Below are positions 8,470-16,639 of a stretch of 26,335 nucleotides of DNA, piece after piece. Source of the DNA: GCA-1730015 sp964550655 (lineage in GTDB: Bacteria; Pseudomonadota; Gammaproteobacteria; Granulosicoccales; Granulosicoccaceae). The translations under genes were made by a program, and so were the position numbers. Within the stretch, counting starts at the first letter, position 1, and each line of letters begins with the position of its first letter. A model generated the notes under the pieces. It made no database searches. It had not been told where the DNA came from and saw only the letters and a program-made list of their open reading frames with translations. Location of the stretch: contig CAZKAQ010000043.1 of NCBI GenBank assembly GCA_964550655.1, positions 1 to 26,335 of the forward strand, read 5' to 3'.

Positions 8470-9672
8470 TCAGGGATCCATGCTCTGGCAGCCAGACTCG
8501 GGCTCATCCAGTCCGAGTGAATCGAGCGTGGTTCTATGATGTAAGAATCCTTCAATCGGAGCAAGTGCTACAACCGATCCAGGGTGCACTAAGGGAATGG
8601 GTTGTCGCAACTGTCCGTTCCATTGACGGTACGTCATTTTGGCTCCCTTGAAGCCCGCAAGTGAAAATTTCTCTGAACGAATATAATTTTTCAGGGTGTG
8701 CGGATCCGTGGCACCGGTGCGGGTGACTGCCTCGCCAACACTGCGTACTGCTGCCCAGGCGGTATAGTCAAGGCTTGTCATCGGGCGTTTCGCCAGTTCA
8801 TAAAAGCGCGACTGCAGTTGTGCTGCACCCCATTGTTCTACAACCGGATCCCATGCGACCGGCTCCAGACCTGCGGTACCTGCCACAGGGCGAGGTAACC
8901 AGGTGTTGTACAAAACGAATTGCCCGAAATCATCGTCCTCATCTGCCACCAGCAGTGCGTCGTAGTTGCGAGCTTTGGTAAAACCCGGTACTTCGGCCGC
9001 GGCATTTCGTCGCATGTCGGCGTCGTCGATCCAGCGTTTTTCATGATCTATTGATACACGGTATTTCTTTGCAGACCTTTTGACTGACTCGGCGTAGAGC
9101 GCATCCACATCGCGGTTGCCGGTTAACAGAAATACCGAATCCCACTTGCGCTTGTTAAAAAACTGCATTAGCGCATCGGTCAGCATAGCGCGCGACGGCA
9201 TGGTGTGCAGTACATTGGCACGGCAGCCCTCATCACGCAGCCAGGTATCGCTGCTGCCGGCGTTAAAAATCAAATCATCCTGCGCTTGTGGCAGATCGGC
9301 AATGGCTGCCAGTTTGGATGCTGACATATTGGCAACCACAAGCTGCGGGCCTGCAAGGGCAACTTTTGCCGCGGCAATGATGTCATCATCTTTACCGATA
9401 ACAATATTTTCGATGCTGTAGCTTTGTTTTAAAAATTTACCTGTCGTGTTGTTATCAGCGATACCTGCAGTTGCACCTTGTAAACCTTCGTCTTCGGGTT
9501 GCAGCACAAGGTTTGAGAAAACCGGTTTGCGGTCCGGTTCCTCTTCGAGATAGATCAATTTAATCTCAAGCGGGTCAGCGGCACCTGCAACCGATGCAAG
9601 TGATAAGAGAAGCGCTGATAAAATGCAATGCCTGAGCATGAGCGTGCGCGTGCGTGATTTTGTGGCAAACAT
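8470..9672 (-). CDS. ABC transporter substrate-binding protein of the PQQ-alcohol dehydrogenase system
   Basis: A 400-aa periplasmic protein with signal peptide to about residue 32 (SVAGAADP). After it comes a periplasmic-binding-protein type 1 body related to branched-chain amino acid receptors: IKLIYLEEEPDRKP at the first strand, LVVANMSASKLAAIADLPQAQ, WDSVFLLTGNRDVDALYAESVKRSAKKY, and a C-terminal FKGAKMTYRQWNGQLRQP. It resembles the TIGR03863-type receptors that accompany PQQ dehydrogenases. The gene lies 53 bases after BatD and 93 bases before the propeller gene. No permease or ATPase is found in the window, so the receptor is an orphan here. Met12 could be an alternative start; neither Met has a clear Shine-Dalgarno. 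The ligand is unknown. Confidence 0.82.
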   Translation of the reverse strand: MFATKSRTRTLMLRHCILSALLLSLASVAGAADPLEIKLIYLEEEPDRKPVFSNLVLQPEDEGLQGATAGIADNNTTGKFLKQSYSIENIVIGKDDDIIAAAKVALAGPQLVVANMSASKLAAIADLPQAQDDLIFNAGSSDTWLRDEGCRANVLHTMPSRAMLTDALMQFFNKRKWDSVFLLTGNRDVDALYAESVKRSAKKYRVSIDHEKRWIDDADMRRNAAAEVPGFTKARNYDALLVADEDDDFGQFVLYNTWLPRPVAGTAGLEPVAWDPVVEQWGAAQLQSRFYELAKRPMTSLDYTAWAAVRSVGEAVTRTGATDPHTLKNYIRSEKFSLAGFKGAKMTYRQWNGQLRQPIPLVHPGSVVALAPIEGFLHHRTTLDSLGLDEPESGCQSMDP

Positions 9673-9725
9673 AGGTGAATGTTACGTTGTTATCAGTGTG
9701 GTTATACGGGGATAAGATCGCCAAA

Positions 9726-11381
9726 TTATAACTTTACAAGAGTTTGCTCGGGAATCTGCTTATAATTTGCGGACATGCCGTGACGTAACTTCCCGCCAGC
9801 ACCCGCAGGTGTTGTGATTTGTCGCAGAGCGTCTTTCAGAAGAATGCTAATCTGTCTATCAGATACCTGCGTTGCAACAGAAACGGCTGATCCCGAGAAT
9901 AACCGTGTTTCAAGAGCAAGCAACAGTTTTTTGTGCGATAGATTCATCGGTAATTCGGATTGACTACTGTATAACTCACTATACAGCGTTTCATAATCGC
10001 CTTTGTCTGCGAGCATTCGGAGTTTTGACTGCTGTTTCTTTTTCAGTTTGAGCAATCTGGGTCTGAATGTTACTGCAGGAAGTAGCATCCATAGCAGATA
10101 GATGCCGGAAACCACACCGATAAACCCGAGCAATAATCTGAACCATCCGGTTGACTGCAGCCAGTACTTAAAACGGTTAACACCGGTTTCCTGTATCGCC
10201 AGTTTGCGCAGCACATCTGTGCGGTCGGGCAGGCCAACGTTAATTCTTCGGGCGGGAATAATTGCTTCCTGAATCGTGTTGTCGACAGTATTCCACCATG
10301 GCAGGCGGACAGTATCGAGAAACACCGGTATAGGGCTCTGTGCTTTGACCCGGTAGGTAAACTCAGCGCTCGATACCACATTGTCATTGGTCAGGGTCTC
10401 ATAGCGTTGGGTGTTTATTAGCGTTTGTTGAATCGCGCGGCTCTCGGGCACCACAGGTGTTGGTATCTGACCGGATAATACTGATGCTGCTTCAATACGG
10501 ATAATACGATTCAGTTCGTCACCAGCACGCAATTGAGTTGGCGGTGCAGACCACTCTTCGGTGAGTTGCAGGGTAGTAGCAGGTAGCCACCAATCCATTG
10601 CGGCGGCTGCAGTGTCATTTGAAGAACTGTTGGACGGGCTTTCGATCGTGAGCATCAGGGGTGGCGACTGGCGGGTAAACTCCGATTTTTCTATTCGTGA
10701 TTTAGCTATAGTGCCGCTCCAGTTGATACCGTCAATTTGAATTGATCCTGACTGCCTGGCAAAGACCAGGTACTGCCACATAGTACTGTGCAAGAGATCG
10801 TTATCGCCTGTTAGTGTCCGTCGATCTTTAACCAACGTTCTTTTGGAGAAACCGTCAAGCGCGGGCAGGCTGACTGACTCGTTACTTATCGGGTAGCGAT
10901 GCAACAACTCAATAGTTAATAAACCTTTTTGGTTGACCATCAAAGAGATAGGTGACAACGTGGTATTGATCTGTAGATCATCAGCTTGCGGTTGCCAGTC
11001 AGGTCGGTCGGCATCGAGCACCTTAAGGTATACCGAATTGGATGAGACATCACCGGCAGTCAACGGACCAATGACCATGACACCGGTTTTTTTAGGCACA
11101 AGCACCATCCGATTTATGGCAATTTCCGCTACTTTGCCACCGATGACGGCAATGTGTGAGCCTCTGGTTTCACGGATCAGGTCTGCCTGGTCATCAATGA
11201 TTGTGTAGTCTATCGGATCAAGCAAACCGGTCGATTCAACTTCAAGTACTACAGTGTCTCCGGAATATACCTCGTCGCTGTCAAGCTGTAGTTTAATATA
11301 CGTACGCTGATCGGCAACAGCGGTAGTTGCAAGGCAAAAATATAAGAGACAAAATAATATACCTGGTGTGTTTTTCACCAT
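9726..11381 (-). CDS. BatD family membrane-anchored protein
   Basis: A 551-aa envelope protein. The signal peptide ends near residue 23 (TTAVADQ). A long periplasmic part is rich in beta strands and has the BatD opening QLDSDEVYSGDTVVLEVES. A single transmembrane helix at about 413-437 is followed by a roughly 110-aa cytosolic tail with Lys-rich and helical segments. BatD proteins occur with MoxR ATPases and VWA proteins and are thought to act in folding or stress functions of envelope complexes; no enzyme activity is known. It is the last gene of the tight seven-gene block; its ATG overlaps the stop of the TPR gene (ATGGTGA, 7 bases). A 53-base gap then leads into the ABC-type receptor, so co-transcription with the PQQ-associated genes is likely (inference). 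Confidence 0.85.
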   Translation of the reverse strand: MVKNTPGILFCLLYFCLATTAVADQRTYIKLQLDSDEVYSGDTVVLEVESTGLLDPIDYTIIDDQADLIRETRGSHIAVIGGKVAEIAINRMVLVPKKTGVMVIGPLTAGDVSSNSVYLKVLDADRPDWQPQADDLQINTTLSPISLMVNQKGLLTIELLHRYPISNESVSLPALDGFSKRTLVKDRRTLTGDNDLLHSTMWQYLVFARQSGSIQIDGINWSGTIAKSRIEKSEFTRQSPPLMLTIESPSNSSSNDTAAAAMDWWLPATTLQLTEEWSAPPTQLRAGDELNRIIRIEAASVLSGQIPTPVVPESRAIQQTLINTQRYETLTNDNVVSSAEFTYRVKAQSPIPVFLDTVRLPWWNTVDNTIQEAIIPARRINVGLPDRTDVLRKLAIQETGVNRFKYWLQSTGWFRLLLGFIGVVSGIYLLWMLLPAVTFRPRLLKLKKKQQSKLRMLADKGDYETLYSELYSSQSELPMNLSHKKLLLALETRLFSGSAVSVATQVSDRQISILLKDALRQITTPAGAGGKLRHGMSANYKQIPEQTLVKL

Positions 11382-12247
11382 TGACTACCGCCTTCAGGTG
11401 CGCTTTCACCAGCGGCTTTGCGTCTTGACAGCTCCAGTTCAATCTTACGGCGGAGGTATTTTTCTGCATTGTGATTAATCTGGTTTAGCCATTGTTCGTT
11501 CGCCTGATCTGTTTCAAGTGCTGCACGCTGACTGGCAGCTTGAGCATCTGTATTTTTGTCTCTTCCCTCGGCTCCGGTTGATGCATTGTTGCGCTCTATG
11601 GTTTCAGACTCGGTGCCTTTGGTAGCGCCGCCTTCAGAGCTGCCATCGTCCTTTTGTGTTTGTTCACTATTGGTCCGACCACTGTCTCCTGCGGCTATTG
11701 CCTCCGGGGTCGGGGCGCGGCTGTCAGTATCAGCTTCCCGGTCATCACCTTTTTGCTTTTTTTTATCGGCCTGATCCGGACCTTGCTCAGGACTTCCATC
11801 ACCGGATTCATTGCCGTCACTTTCAACGCGGTCAATTTCTTCACCTTTGCGTTGTATGGCTGATTCATCACGAGAGTCTTGTTCAATTTGCAGCAACTTG
11901 CGCATTAAATCTGCGTTAAAAGCGGAATCTTCAAAATCAGGCTTTTTGATCAATGCCATCTGGTATGCCTCAAGTGCAAGAGCGTAGTAGCCCATCTTCA
12001 CATAGGTGTTTCCCAGATTGTGCATTGATAGGTGATCATCAGCTCGAATAAATGCCTCGGCTGCACGCCACCACTGATTCGACCGATACATGGCAACGCC
12101 TTTCCATGCCGGACTAATATAGATTTCCGCCGCCTCTGCAAAGCGATTATTTTCATATAATCGGTGAGCAATCAGGTTATCATCGGCACTTGAGCCTGAA
12201 CTCAGGATCAATAAAACAGCCAGTGCAATGAATCGGCAGGTGTTCAT
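11375..12247 (-). CDS. TPR protein of the MoxR/VWA cluster (BatC-like)
   Basis: A 290-aa exported protein. The signal peptide is residues 1-20. Tetratricopeptide-type helices span about 24-125: RFAEAAEIY, WKGVAMYRSNQWWRAAEAF, and HNLGNTYVKMGYYALALEAYQ. A long acidic, low-complexity linker rich in Asp, Glu, Ser and Gly runs from about 126 to 240. A charged helical tail follows (NAEKYLRRKIELELSRRK). This is the layout of the TPR partner of BatA/BatB pairs, and the position matches MxaK-like proteins of methanol dehydrogenase clusters. The TPR part probably docks onto partner proteins on the periplasmic side. It overlaps both neighbours by 4 and 7 bases, so translation is coupled. No catalytic motif is seen. 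Confidence 0.82.
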   Translation of the reverse strand: MNTCRFIALAVLLILSSGSSADDNLIAHRLYENNRFAEAAEIYISPAWKGVAMYRSNQWWRAAEAFIRADDHLSMHNLGNTYVKMGYYALALEAYQMALIKKPDFEDSAFNADLMRKLLQIEQDSRDESAIQRKGEEIDRVESDGNESGDGSPEQGPDQADKKKQKGDDREADTDSRAPTPEAIAAGDSGRTNSEQTQKDDGSSEGGATKGTESETIERNNASTGAEGRDKNTDAQAASQRAALETDQANEQWLNQINHNAEKYLRRKIELELSRRKAAGESAPEGGSQW

Positions 12248-13164
12248 GATCGTAACTGGCGATAGAAAAACATTAGAAACAGCGGTATCGCCAACAGCAA
12301 CGGCCAGTGCGATTGGTTTGACCAGATGAGTGTCGTTAACCCGGATTGAGTCAGTAAATTTGTAGCTATAGCTCTATTGTTAAGATCAAGTTTTGCATAG
12401 TTAACATTGCCTATAGCATCTGAGCGTACTACAACGCCGTTGCCATTTTTAGCCATACCGTTTGCGAGTTTCAGATCTACCTTGCCGCTGTTATCTGTTT
12501 CATCTGTGCCGAAAATTATCAGATCGGTTCTGTGTCCGAGATCCGCAATTCTGGCAACAGCGGCAGAGGACTGCGCACTAAAACCGCCTGTGTCGGATAA
12601 CACAAACAGTCTGCTGTTAATTAAGTCGCTGTTCTCGATGACGCTCAGGCTTAATGACAGTGCTCTGGATACATTGGAACCATCCAGCGGCACAATGCCA
12701 TAGTCCAGCAAATTAGTTGAGCTGGTAAAAATATCGTGGTCATAGGTAGGTGGTGTGATAACAAACGCGTCTCCTGCGTAGACGATCAACGTTACAGAGC
12801 GTGACTGAGCCTGACCGGCAAGTTCAAGTGCGGTGTTACGCATGGCTGAAAGTCTTGTAGGTATGACATCGGTTAATGTCATAGATCGGGATACATCGGC
12901 AAGTATTATCCAGCCTTGTGTGTGTCGCCAGGTGTCTTTGTTAGCAGACTCGATCGATGGGCTGCTTAGTGCAATAAAATATACGGCAGCGATTAACCAG
13001 CCAATATGTCTTTTTGATATTCTCTTTTTGAATGCTCTTAAAAAGCCGAGTACGGGAGCTGCAATAACGTATTGCCATGCGTCGTCACGTCGCTCACTCA
13101 GCAGCAGGTAAGCCAGAATCGAAAGCAAGGCAAACACAAGCCACCATGGATGCATGAGCGTCAT
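12244..13164 (-). CDS. VWA domain membrane protein (BatB/MxaL-like)
   Basis: A 306-aa inner-membrane protein. Transmembrane helices lie at about 7-22 and 53-70, then a von Willebrand factor A domain from about 84 to 265, and a C-terminal helix near 283-300. The metal-ion-dependent adhesion site is intact: DVSRS with Asp90, Ser92 and Ser94, and a later SDTGG in the position of the conserved Asp. VWA domains bind divalent metal through this site and are the usual partner of MoxR ATPases. The start overlaps the stop of the upstream VWA gene by 4 bases (ATGA), and its own stop overlaps the next start the same way. Met4 is a possible alternative start. It is the shorter of the two paralogous VWA proteins. 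Confidence 0.87.
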   Translation of the reverse strand: MTLMHPWWLVFALLSILAYLLLSERRDDAWQYVIAAPVLGFLRAFKKRISKRHIGWLIAAVYFIALSSPSIESANKDTWRHTQGWIILADVSRSMTLTDVIPTRLSAMRNTALELAGQAQSRSVTLIVYAGDAFVITPPTYDHDIFTSSTNLLDYGIVPLDGSNVSRALSLSLSVIENSDLINSRLFVLSDTGGFSAQSSAAVARIADLGHRTDLIIFGTDETDNSGKVDLKLANGMAKNGNGVVVRSDAIGNVNYAKLDLNNRAIATNLLTQSGLTTLIWSNQSHWPLLLAIPLFLMFFYRQLRS

Positions 13165-14147
13165 GCGATTGGTCTCATGGTTGAATCGCGTAGTAGTGAC
13201 GGGGCCAGAAATAACAATGACAAAAGAATAAAAATATTTCGATAATCACGCTTTACAACCGTTGGCGGTGCTGTAGATTGCGCCAGTTCGATGGTGTCAA
13301 TTTCGTGGTAAATCTTTTCCAGTTCAGTTGTTGTGTGTGCTCTGAAGAACTTACCACCGGAAGTATCTGCTATGGCTTTTAAGGTAGCCTCATCAAGATC
13401 TGCAGAGGGTGATTGAAACTGTTGTGACTCTGTAGTGTTGTCACTGCCGAGGCCGATGGTATAAATGCTGATCCCCATGGACATTGCAAGTCTCGCTGCA
13501 TCTTCAGGCTCAGCTGTGCCGGAATTGTTGGTGCCGTCAGACAACAACACAATACTTTTTTCCTGCGCTGCATCGTCGCGCAGTGATATTATTGCAAGCC
13601 CCAGCGCATCGCCAATGGAGGTGGTTCTGCCCGCCATACCGATGCCACTGCCCTGCAGGGTTGTGGTAACCGAATTCAGGTCAAAGGTTAGCGGTGAGGC
13701 GATGAACGCTTCAGATCCGAACAATATCAAACCAATACGATCACCGGCGCGATTGTCTATAAACTGACTGGCTAATTTCTTTACTACGGAAAGTCTGTCG
13801 ACAGGTTCGTTGTCAATGGTGAAGTCTTTTTTTTCCATACTAGTAGACAGATCGACAAGCAGTGACAAAGACCGACCGCTGGCAGGTTGTGCGGTTGCAG
13901 ACTCTGGTTTGTAGGGTTGCGCAATAGCAACAATCAGTGAAAGCCAGGCTGCAGCTAACAGTAGAAAATGCAGTAGACGACTACCTGCTGCAGATTTTCC
14001 ATTTGCTCCAACCTTACGCAGCGCACCGGCAACTGATGGCGGGATCTTTATTGCATCACCAGAGTTTCGGTCGTCGAGCAGCTTGTAGCGTAAGAGCAGA
14101 GGCAGGGGGACTAACAGAAATATCCATGGCCAGGCAAACGAGATCAT
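13161..14147 (-). CDS. VWA domain membrane protein (BatA/MxaC-like)
   Basis: A 328-aa inner-membrane protein. The N-terminal helix at 5-20 (FAWPWIFLLVPLPLLLRYK) is typical of BatA. A second helix lies at about 58-77, the VWA domain at about 92-295, and a C-terminal helix near 306-322. The MIDAS motif is complete: DLSTS with Asp99, Ser101 and Ser103; the Thr position is likely in AGRTTSIGDALG; and LLSDGTNNSG supplies the second Asp. The product fits MxaC-type proteins, one of those needed for calcium insertion into methanol dehydrogenase. It overlaps the genes on both sides by 4 bases (ATGA junctions), so strong translational coupling is expected. Confidence 0.88.
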   Translation of the reverse strand: MISFAWPWIFLLVPLPLLLRYKLLDDRNSGDAIKIPPSVAGALRKVGANGKSAAGSRLLHFLLLAAAWLSLIVAIAQPYKPESATAQPASGRSLSLLVDLSTSMEKKDFTIDNEPVDRLSVVKKLASQFIDNRAGDRIGLILFGSEAFIASPLTFDLNSVTTTLQGSGIGMAGRTTSIGDALGLAIISLRDDAAQEKSIVLLSDGTNNSGTAEPEDAARLAMSMGISIYTIGLGSDNTTESQQFQSPSADLDEATLKAIADTSGGKFFRAHTTTELEKIYHEIDTIELAQSTAPPTVVKRDYRNIFILLSLLFLAPSLLRDSTMRPIA

Positions 14148-14602
14148 TGTTGACGCTTCCGTTTGCGTATCAGCTTTTGAATATCCTGGTACAGTTTTTC
14201 CGGTGGTGCCGGAGTATCAGTATACAAAGCATGGCCGAACAGCCGGCCATTACCACGACTAAAATAATCGGTGCTGAAAAAATGGTCCAGACTGCGAAGC
14301 CATTGTTCACCGGTTTGATGTCTGACAGATGGGTCATGCGTCAGGACAATACGTTTTAGAAGGGCTGCTGTTCTGTGTACAGCACAATCGGGCTGCATAT
14401 TCTGAATTTTATTAAGCTCTTTGATGGCCTCATCTGACCATGAGGCTTTGCGACGGTGTTTTTTCAGTAAAAACAGTATCAATGCACTGGCAAAAAGTAA
14501 TATTGCTGCCACTGACGGCCAGACGGATGGTTCAGCAGGCGCTGGTGGCAGGTGAATATCCCGCAGTTGCGCGAGTAGCGCTGCGGTGTCTTGTGTTGCC
14601 AT
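14144..14602 (-). CDS. DUF4381 family membrane protein
   Basis: A small 152-aa protein with the family opening LRDIHLPPAP at 13-22, one transmembrane helix at about 28-46 followed by a basic stop (KKHRRK), and a cytosolic helical remainder. DUF4381 members sit almost always between a DUF58 gene and a VWA gene in MoxR clusters, exactly as here; their molecular role is not established. The start codon overlaps the stop of the DUF58 gene in a TAATG junction, and the stop overlaps the next start (ATGA). In position, though not provably in sequence, it corresponds to MxaA of methylotrophs. Confidence 0.87.
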   Translation of the reverse strand: MATQDTAALLAQLRDIHLPPAPAEPSVWPSVAAILLFASALILFLLKKHRRKASWSDEAIKELNKIQNMQPDCAVHRTAALLKRIVLTHDPSVRHQTGEQWLRSLDHFFSTDYFSRGNGRLFGHALYTDTPAPPEKLYQDIQKLIRKRKRQQ

Positions 14603-15576
14603 TACAATATGCCGCTCTGCTGTAAGCTGGTCAGCAATTCTGTGGGTGTGACGGTAGTAGATACCGACAACAGTGGTATACCGTTGGCCGTTACGGGTTT
14701 GCTTCGCGCCTGCAGGTTTTGTTGTAGCTCCTCTGCATAGTGATTGCGATTAGCTTTGTTTAGTACAGTGGCAGTAGCACCGCGATTTGATTGAAATCTG
14801 TATTTTCCGGCAGGTAGCAGCTCTTGCTCAAGGCGATCAAGCAACAACACAACCTTAAGCTTGCCGGTCATTGCAGTGGCTGGCAGTAGCTTACGCCACT
14901 TCGAGTCGTCTTTTGTATCCAAACCCGAGAATAGAATATACCGACTCGACGCACTTCTGTTTGCGTTAATCAGATTAAGTGCCTCTGATAACACTGGTGT
15001 TGTTTTTGCACTGATGCCTTCCATAGCGGCGTGGCGTTTATGAATGTGGTTATCTGTGACAGCAAAGCCACTGGCAATCAGTTCAAGTGAGCGTAACAAG
15101 CCGACTTTACCAGCGTGCGGTCTGGTGCTTGTTATACCATTGGCACTGATTACCATAGCTGCACAGCGATCACCGTATTCACAGGCTTGCCACAGGGTGC
15201 AGGCTGCAAACAGACCGGCGCTGACAGAACGCAGGCAGTCACTTCCGGTGAACATCATCGGTCGTAAATCAACGATGACAGTTGTGACTCGTTCTCGCTC
15301 TTCACGGTATAGTCGCGTATAGGGTTCGTTACTTCGGGCGGTAACATTCCAGTCTATGTAGCGTACATCATCGCCTTCGTTGTATTGACGAAGATCAATA
15401 AACTCCATACCCTGACCGCGCCGCTGGCCATTGTGTTGCCCCGGAAAGCGTGTACCACTGATGCGAGCCGAATCCGGGTTACGGTTTATATTGTGTCTTG
15501 CGTCAATTAAAGTTTGCAGCGTGAGTGTGACGGCGGCGGAGTGACGTTCAGATTGTTCCTCGGCTACTCTAAACAT
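14602..15576 (-). CDS. DUF58 domain protein (MxaS-like)
   Basis: A 324-aa soluble protein with the DUF58 core at about residues 46-110: FPGQHNGQRRGQG, EFIDLRQYNEGDDVRYIDW, NVTARSNEPYTRLYREERER. A VWA-like fold follows, starting VIVDLRPMMFTGSD. The usual MIDAS serines are replaced here (DLRPM), as in many short DUF58 proteins, so metal binding at this point is doubtful. DUF58 proteins are constant neighbours of MoxR ATPases and are equated with MxaS in methylotrophs. It lies 7 bases after MoxR and overlaps DUF4381 by one base. Confidence 0.87.
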   Translation of the reverse strand: MFRVAEEQSERHSAAVTLTLQTLIDARHNINRNPDSARISGTRFPGQHNGQRRGQGMEFIDLRQYNEGDDVRYIDWNVTARSNEPYTRLYREERERVTTVIVDLRPMMFTGSDCLRSVSAGLFAACTLWQACEYGDRCAAMVISANGITSTRPHAGKVGLLRSLELIASGFAVTDNHIHKRHAAMEGISAKTTPVLSEALNLINANRSASSRYILFSGLDTKDDSKWRKLLPATAMTGKLKVVLLLDRLEQELLPAGKYRFQSNRGATATVLNKANRNHYAEELQQNLQARSKPVTANGIPLLSVSTTVTPTELLTSLQQSGIL

Positions 15577-15583
15577 AATTCAC

Positions 15584-16573
15584 TCAGACGACTGGCGTAA
15601 TATCCAGAATCCGGTTGACCAGCTGGCGGCTGCTGACGCCACGTGCCTGGGCGTGGTAGTTAAGAATAATACGACCACTGAGTATGTCCGGTGCCAGTGC
15701 TGCCACATCCTGTGGAGTGGTGTGATCTCGTCCGTCTAGCCATGCTCGCGCCTGGGCGGCACGAGCCAGAAAAATTGAACCGCGCGGACTCGCCGCATGC
15801 TCAACGGCACGTGCTTCATCTCCGGCAGCCCCGTAACCACGGGTCGCAGTCACCAGTCTGACAATATAATCCTTTACAGCATCGCTGATATATACCGTTC
15901 TTATCGCACTATTGGCCAGTGCGATATCGTTGCCTTGCAGGAGTGGTTCGGTGTGCCGCGATTCGGGTGTTTCATTCAGTACGATATCAAGAATCTGATG
16001 CTCCAGTTCCGGATCCGGCATGGCGACTTCAACAAAAAACATAAACCGGTCAAGCTGTGCCTCGGGTAAGGGATAGGTGCCTTCGTGCTCAATCGGATTT
16101 TGCGTTGCCACTACCATAAAGGGATCGTGCAATTGATAGGTTGTTCCTGCGGCTGTAATCTGTTGCTCACCCATGGCCTCCAGCAGCGCGCTCTGTACCT
16201 TTGGTGGTGCACGGTTTATCTCGTCGAACAACACAACGTTGTTAAACAACGGCCCGTGAATAAAATTAAAATCACCTGTTTGCTGTTGATAGACATTAGT
16301 GCCGGTGAGGTCCGCCGGAAGAAGATCCGGGGTCGCCTGAATACGTACGAAGGCAGCGTTAATCAGTGAAGCAAAGCTGTTAACAGCCCGTGTTTTAGCA
16401 AGCCCGGGTGAACCTTCAATCAGAACGTGTCCGCCGGTGATAACCGCTATCAGTAGTCGTTCAATAAGTGTGTTGTGGCCTGCCAGTGTCTGATTCAGTG
16501 AATGGCGCACCATGGCGAACACGTTGCCGGCGTGGGTAGCCGGGTGTGTTTGTATTTCCTCAGGTTTGTTCAA
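15584..16573 (-). CDS. MoxR family AAA+ ATPase, TTG start
   Basis: A 329-aa cytosolic AAA+ ATPase. Walker A is GSPGLAKT at 54-61, Walker B VVLFDE at 113-118 followed by INRAPPKVQSALLEAM, sensor 1 is ATQNP with Asn159, and an arginine-finger region is LPEAQLDRFMF with Arg176. MoxR proteins act as chaperone-like motors for metalloenzyme maturation together with VWA partners; MxaR is the example for methanol dehydrogenase. The open frame begins with TTG. AGAGG 10 bases upstream supports it, and the first downstream Met (21) would cut into the conserved N-terminal region. It heads the seven-gene MoxR/Bat block and lies 66 bases after the rhodanese-like gene. That gap holds a GTGATC...GATCAC inverted repeat (16604-16629). 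Confidence 0.93.
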   Translation of the reverse strand: MNKPEEIQTHPATHAGNVFAMVRHSLNQTLAGHNTLIERLLIAVITGGHVLIEGSPGLAKTRAVNSFASLINAAFVRIQATPDLLPADLTGTNVYQQQTGDFNFIHGPLFNNVVLFDEINRAPPKVQSALLEAMGEQQITAAGTTYQLHDPFMVVATQNPIEHEGTYPLPEAQLDRFMFFVEVAMPDPELEHQILDIVLNETPESRHTEPLLQGNDIALANSAIRTVYISDAVKDYIVRLVTATRGYGAAGDEARAVEHAASPRGSIFLARAAQARAWLDGRDHTTPQDVAALAPDILSGRIILNYHAQARGVSSRQLVNRILDITPVV

Positions 16574-16583
16574 TCAGGTTCTG

Positions 16584-16588
16584 CCTCT
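16584..16588 (-). promoter_or_regulatory. Ribosome binding site for the TTG start of moxR-like gene
   Basis: Read on the minus strand this is AGAGG, ending 10 bases before the TTG codon. It is the only purine-rich Shine-Dalgarno-like sequence near the 5' end of the frame and is the reason the rare start was accepted. Confidence 0.45.
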
Positions 16589-16639
16589 GGAAACTTACGC
16601 GCTGTGATCAGATTGCCGGTTCAGATCACTGGCTGTATT

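Noticed and set aside
16604..16629. GTGATC / GATCAC inverted repeat before the MoxR gene
   Set aside because: Only 6-bp arms with a 14-nt spacer and no T-tract; too weak to call an operator or terminator, noted in the MoxR entry.
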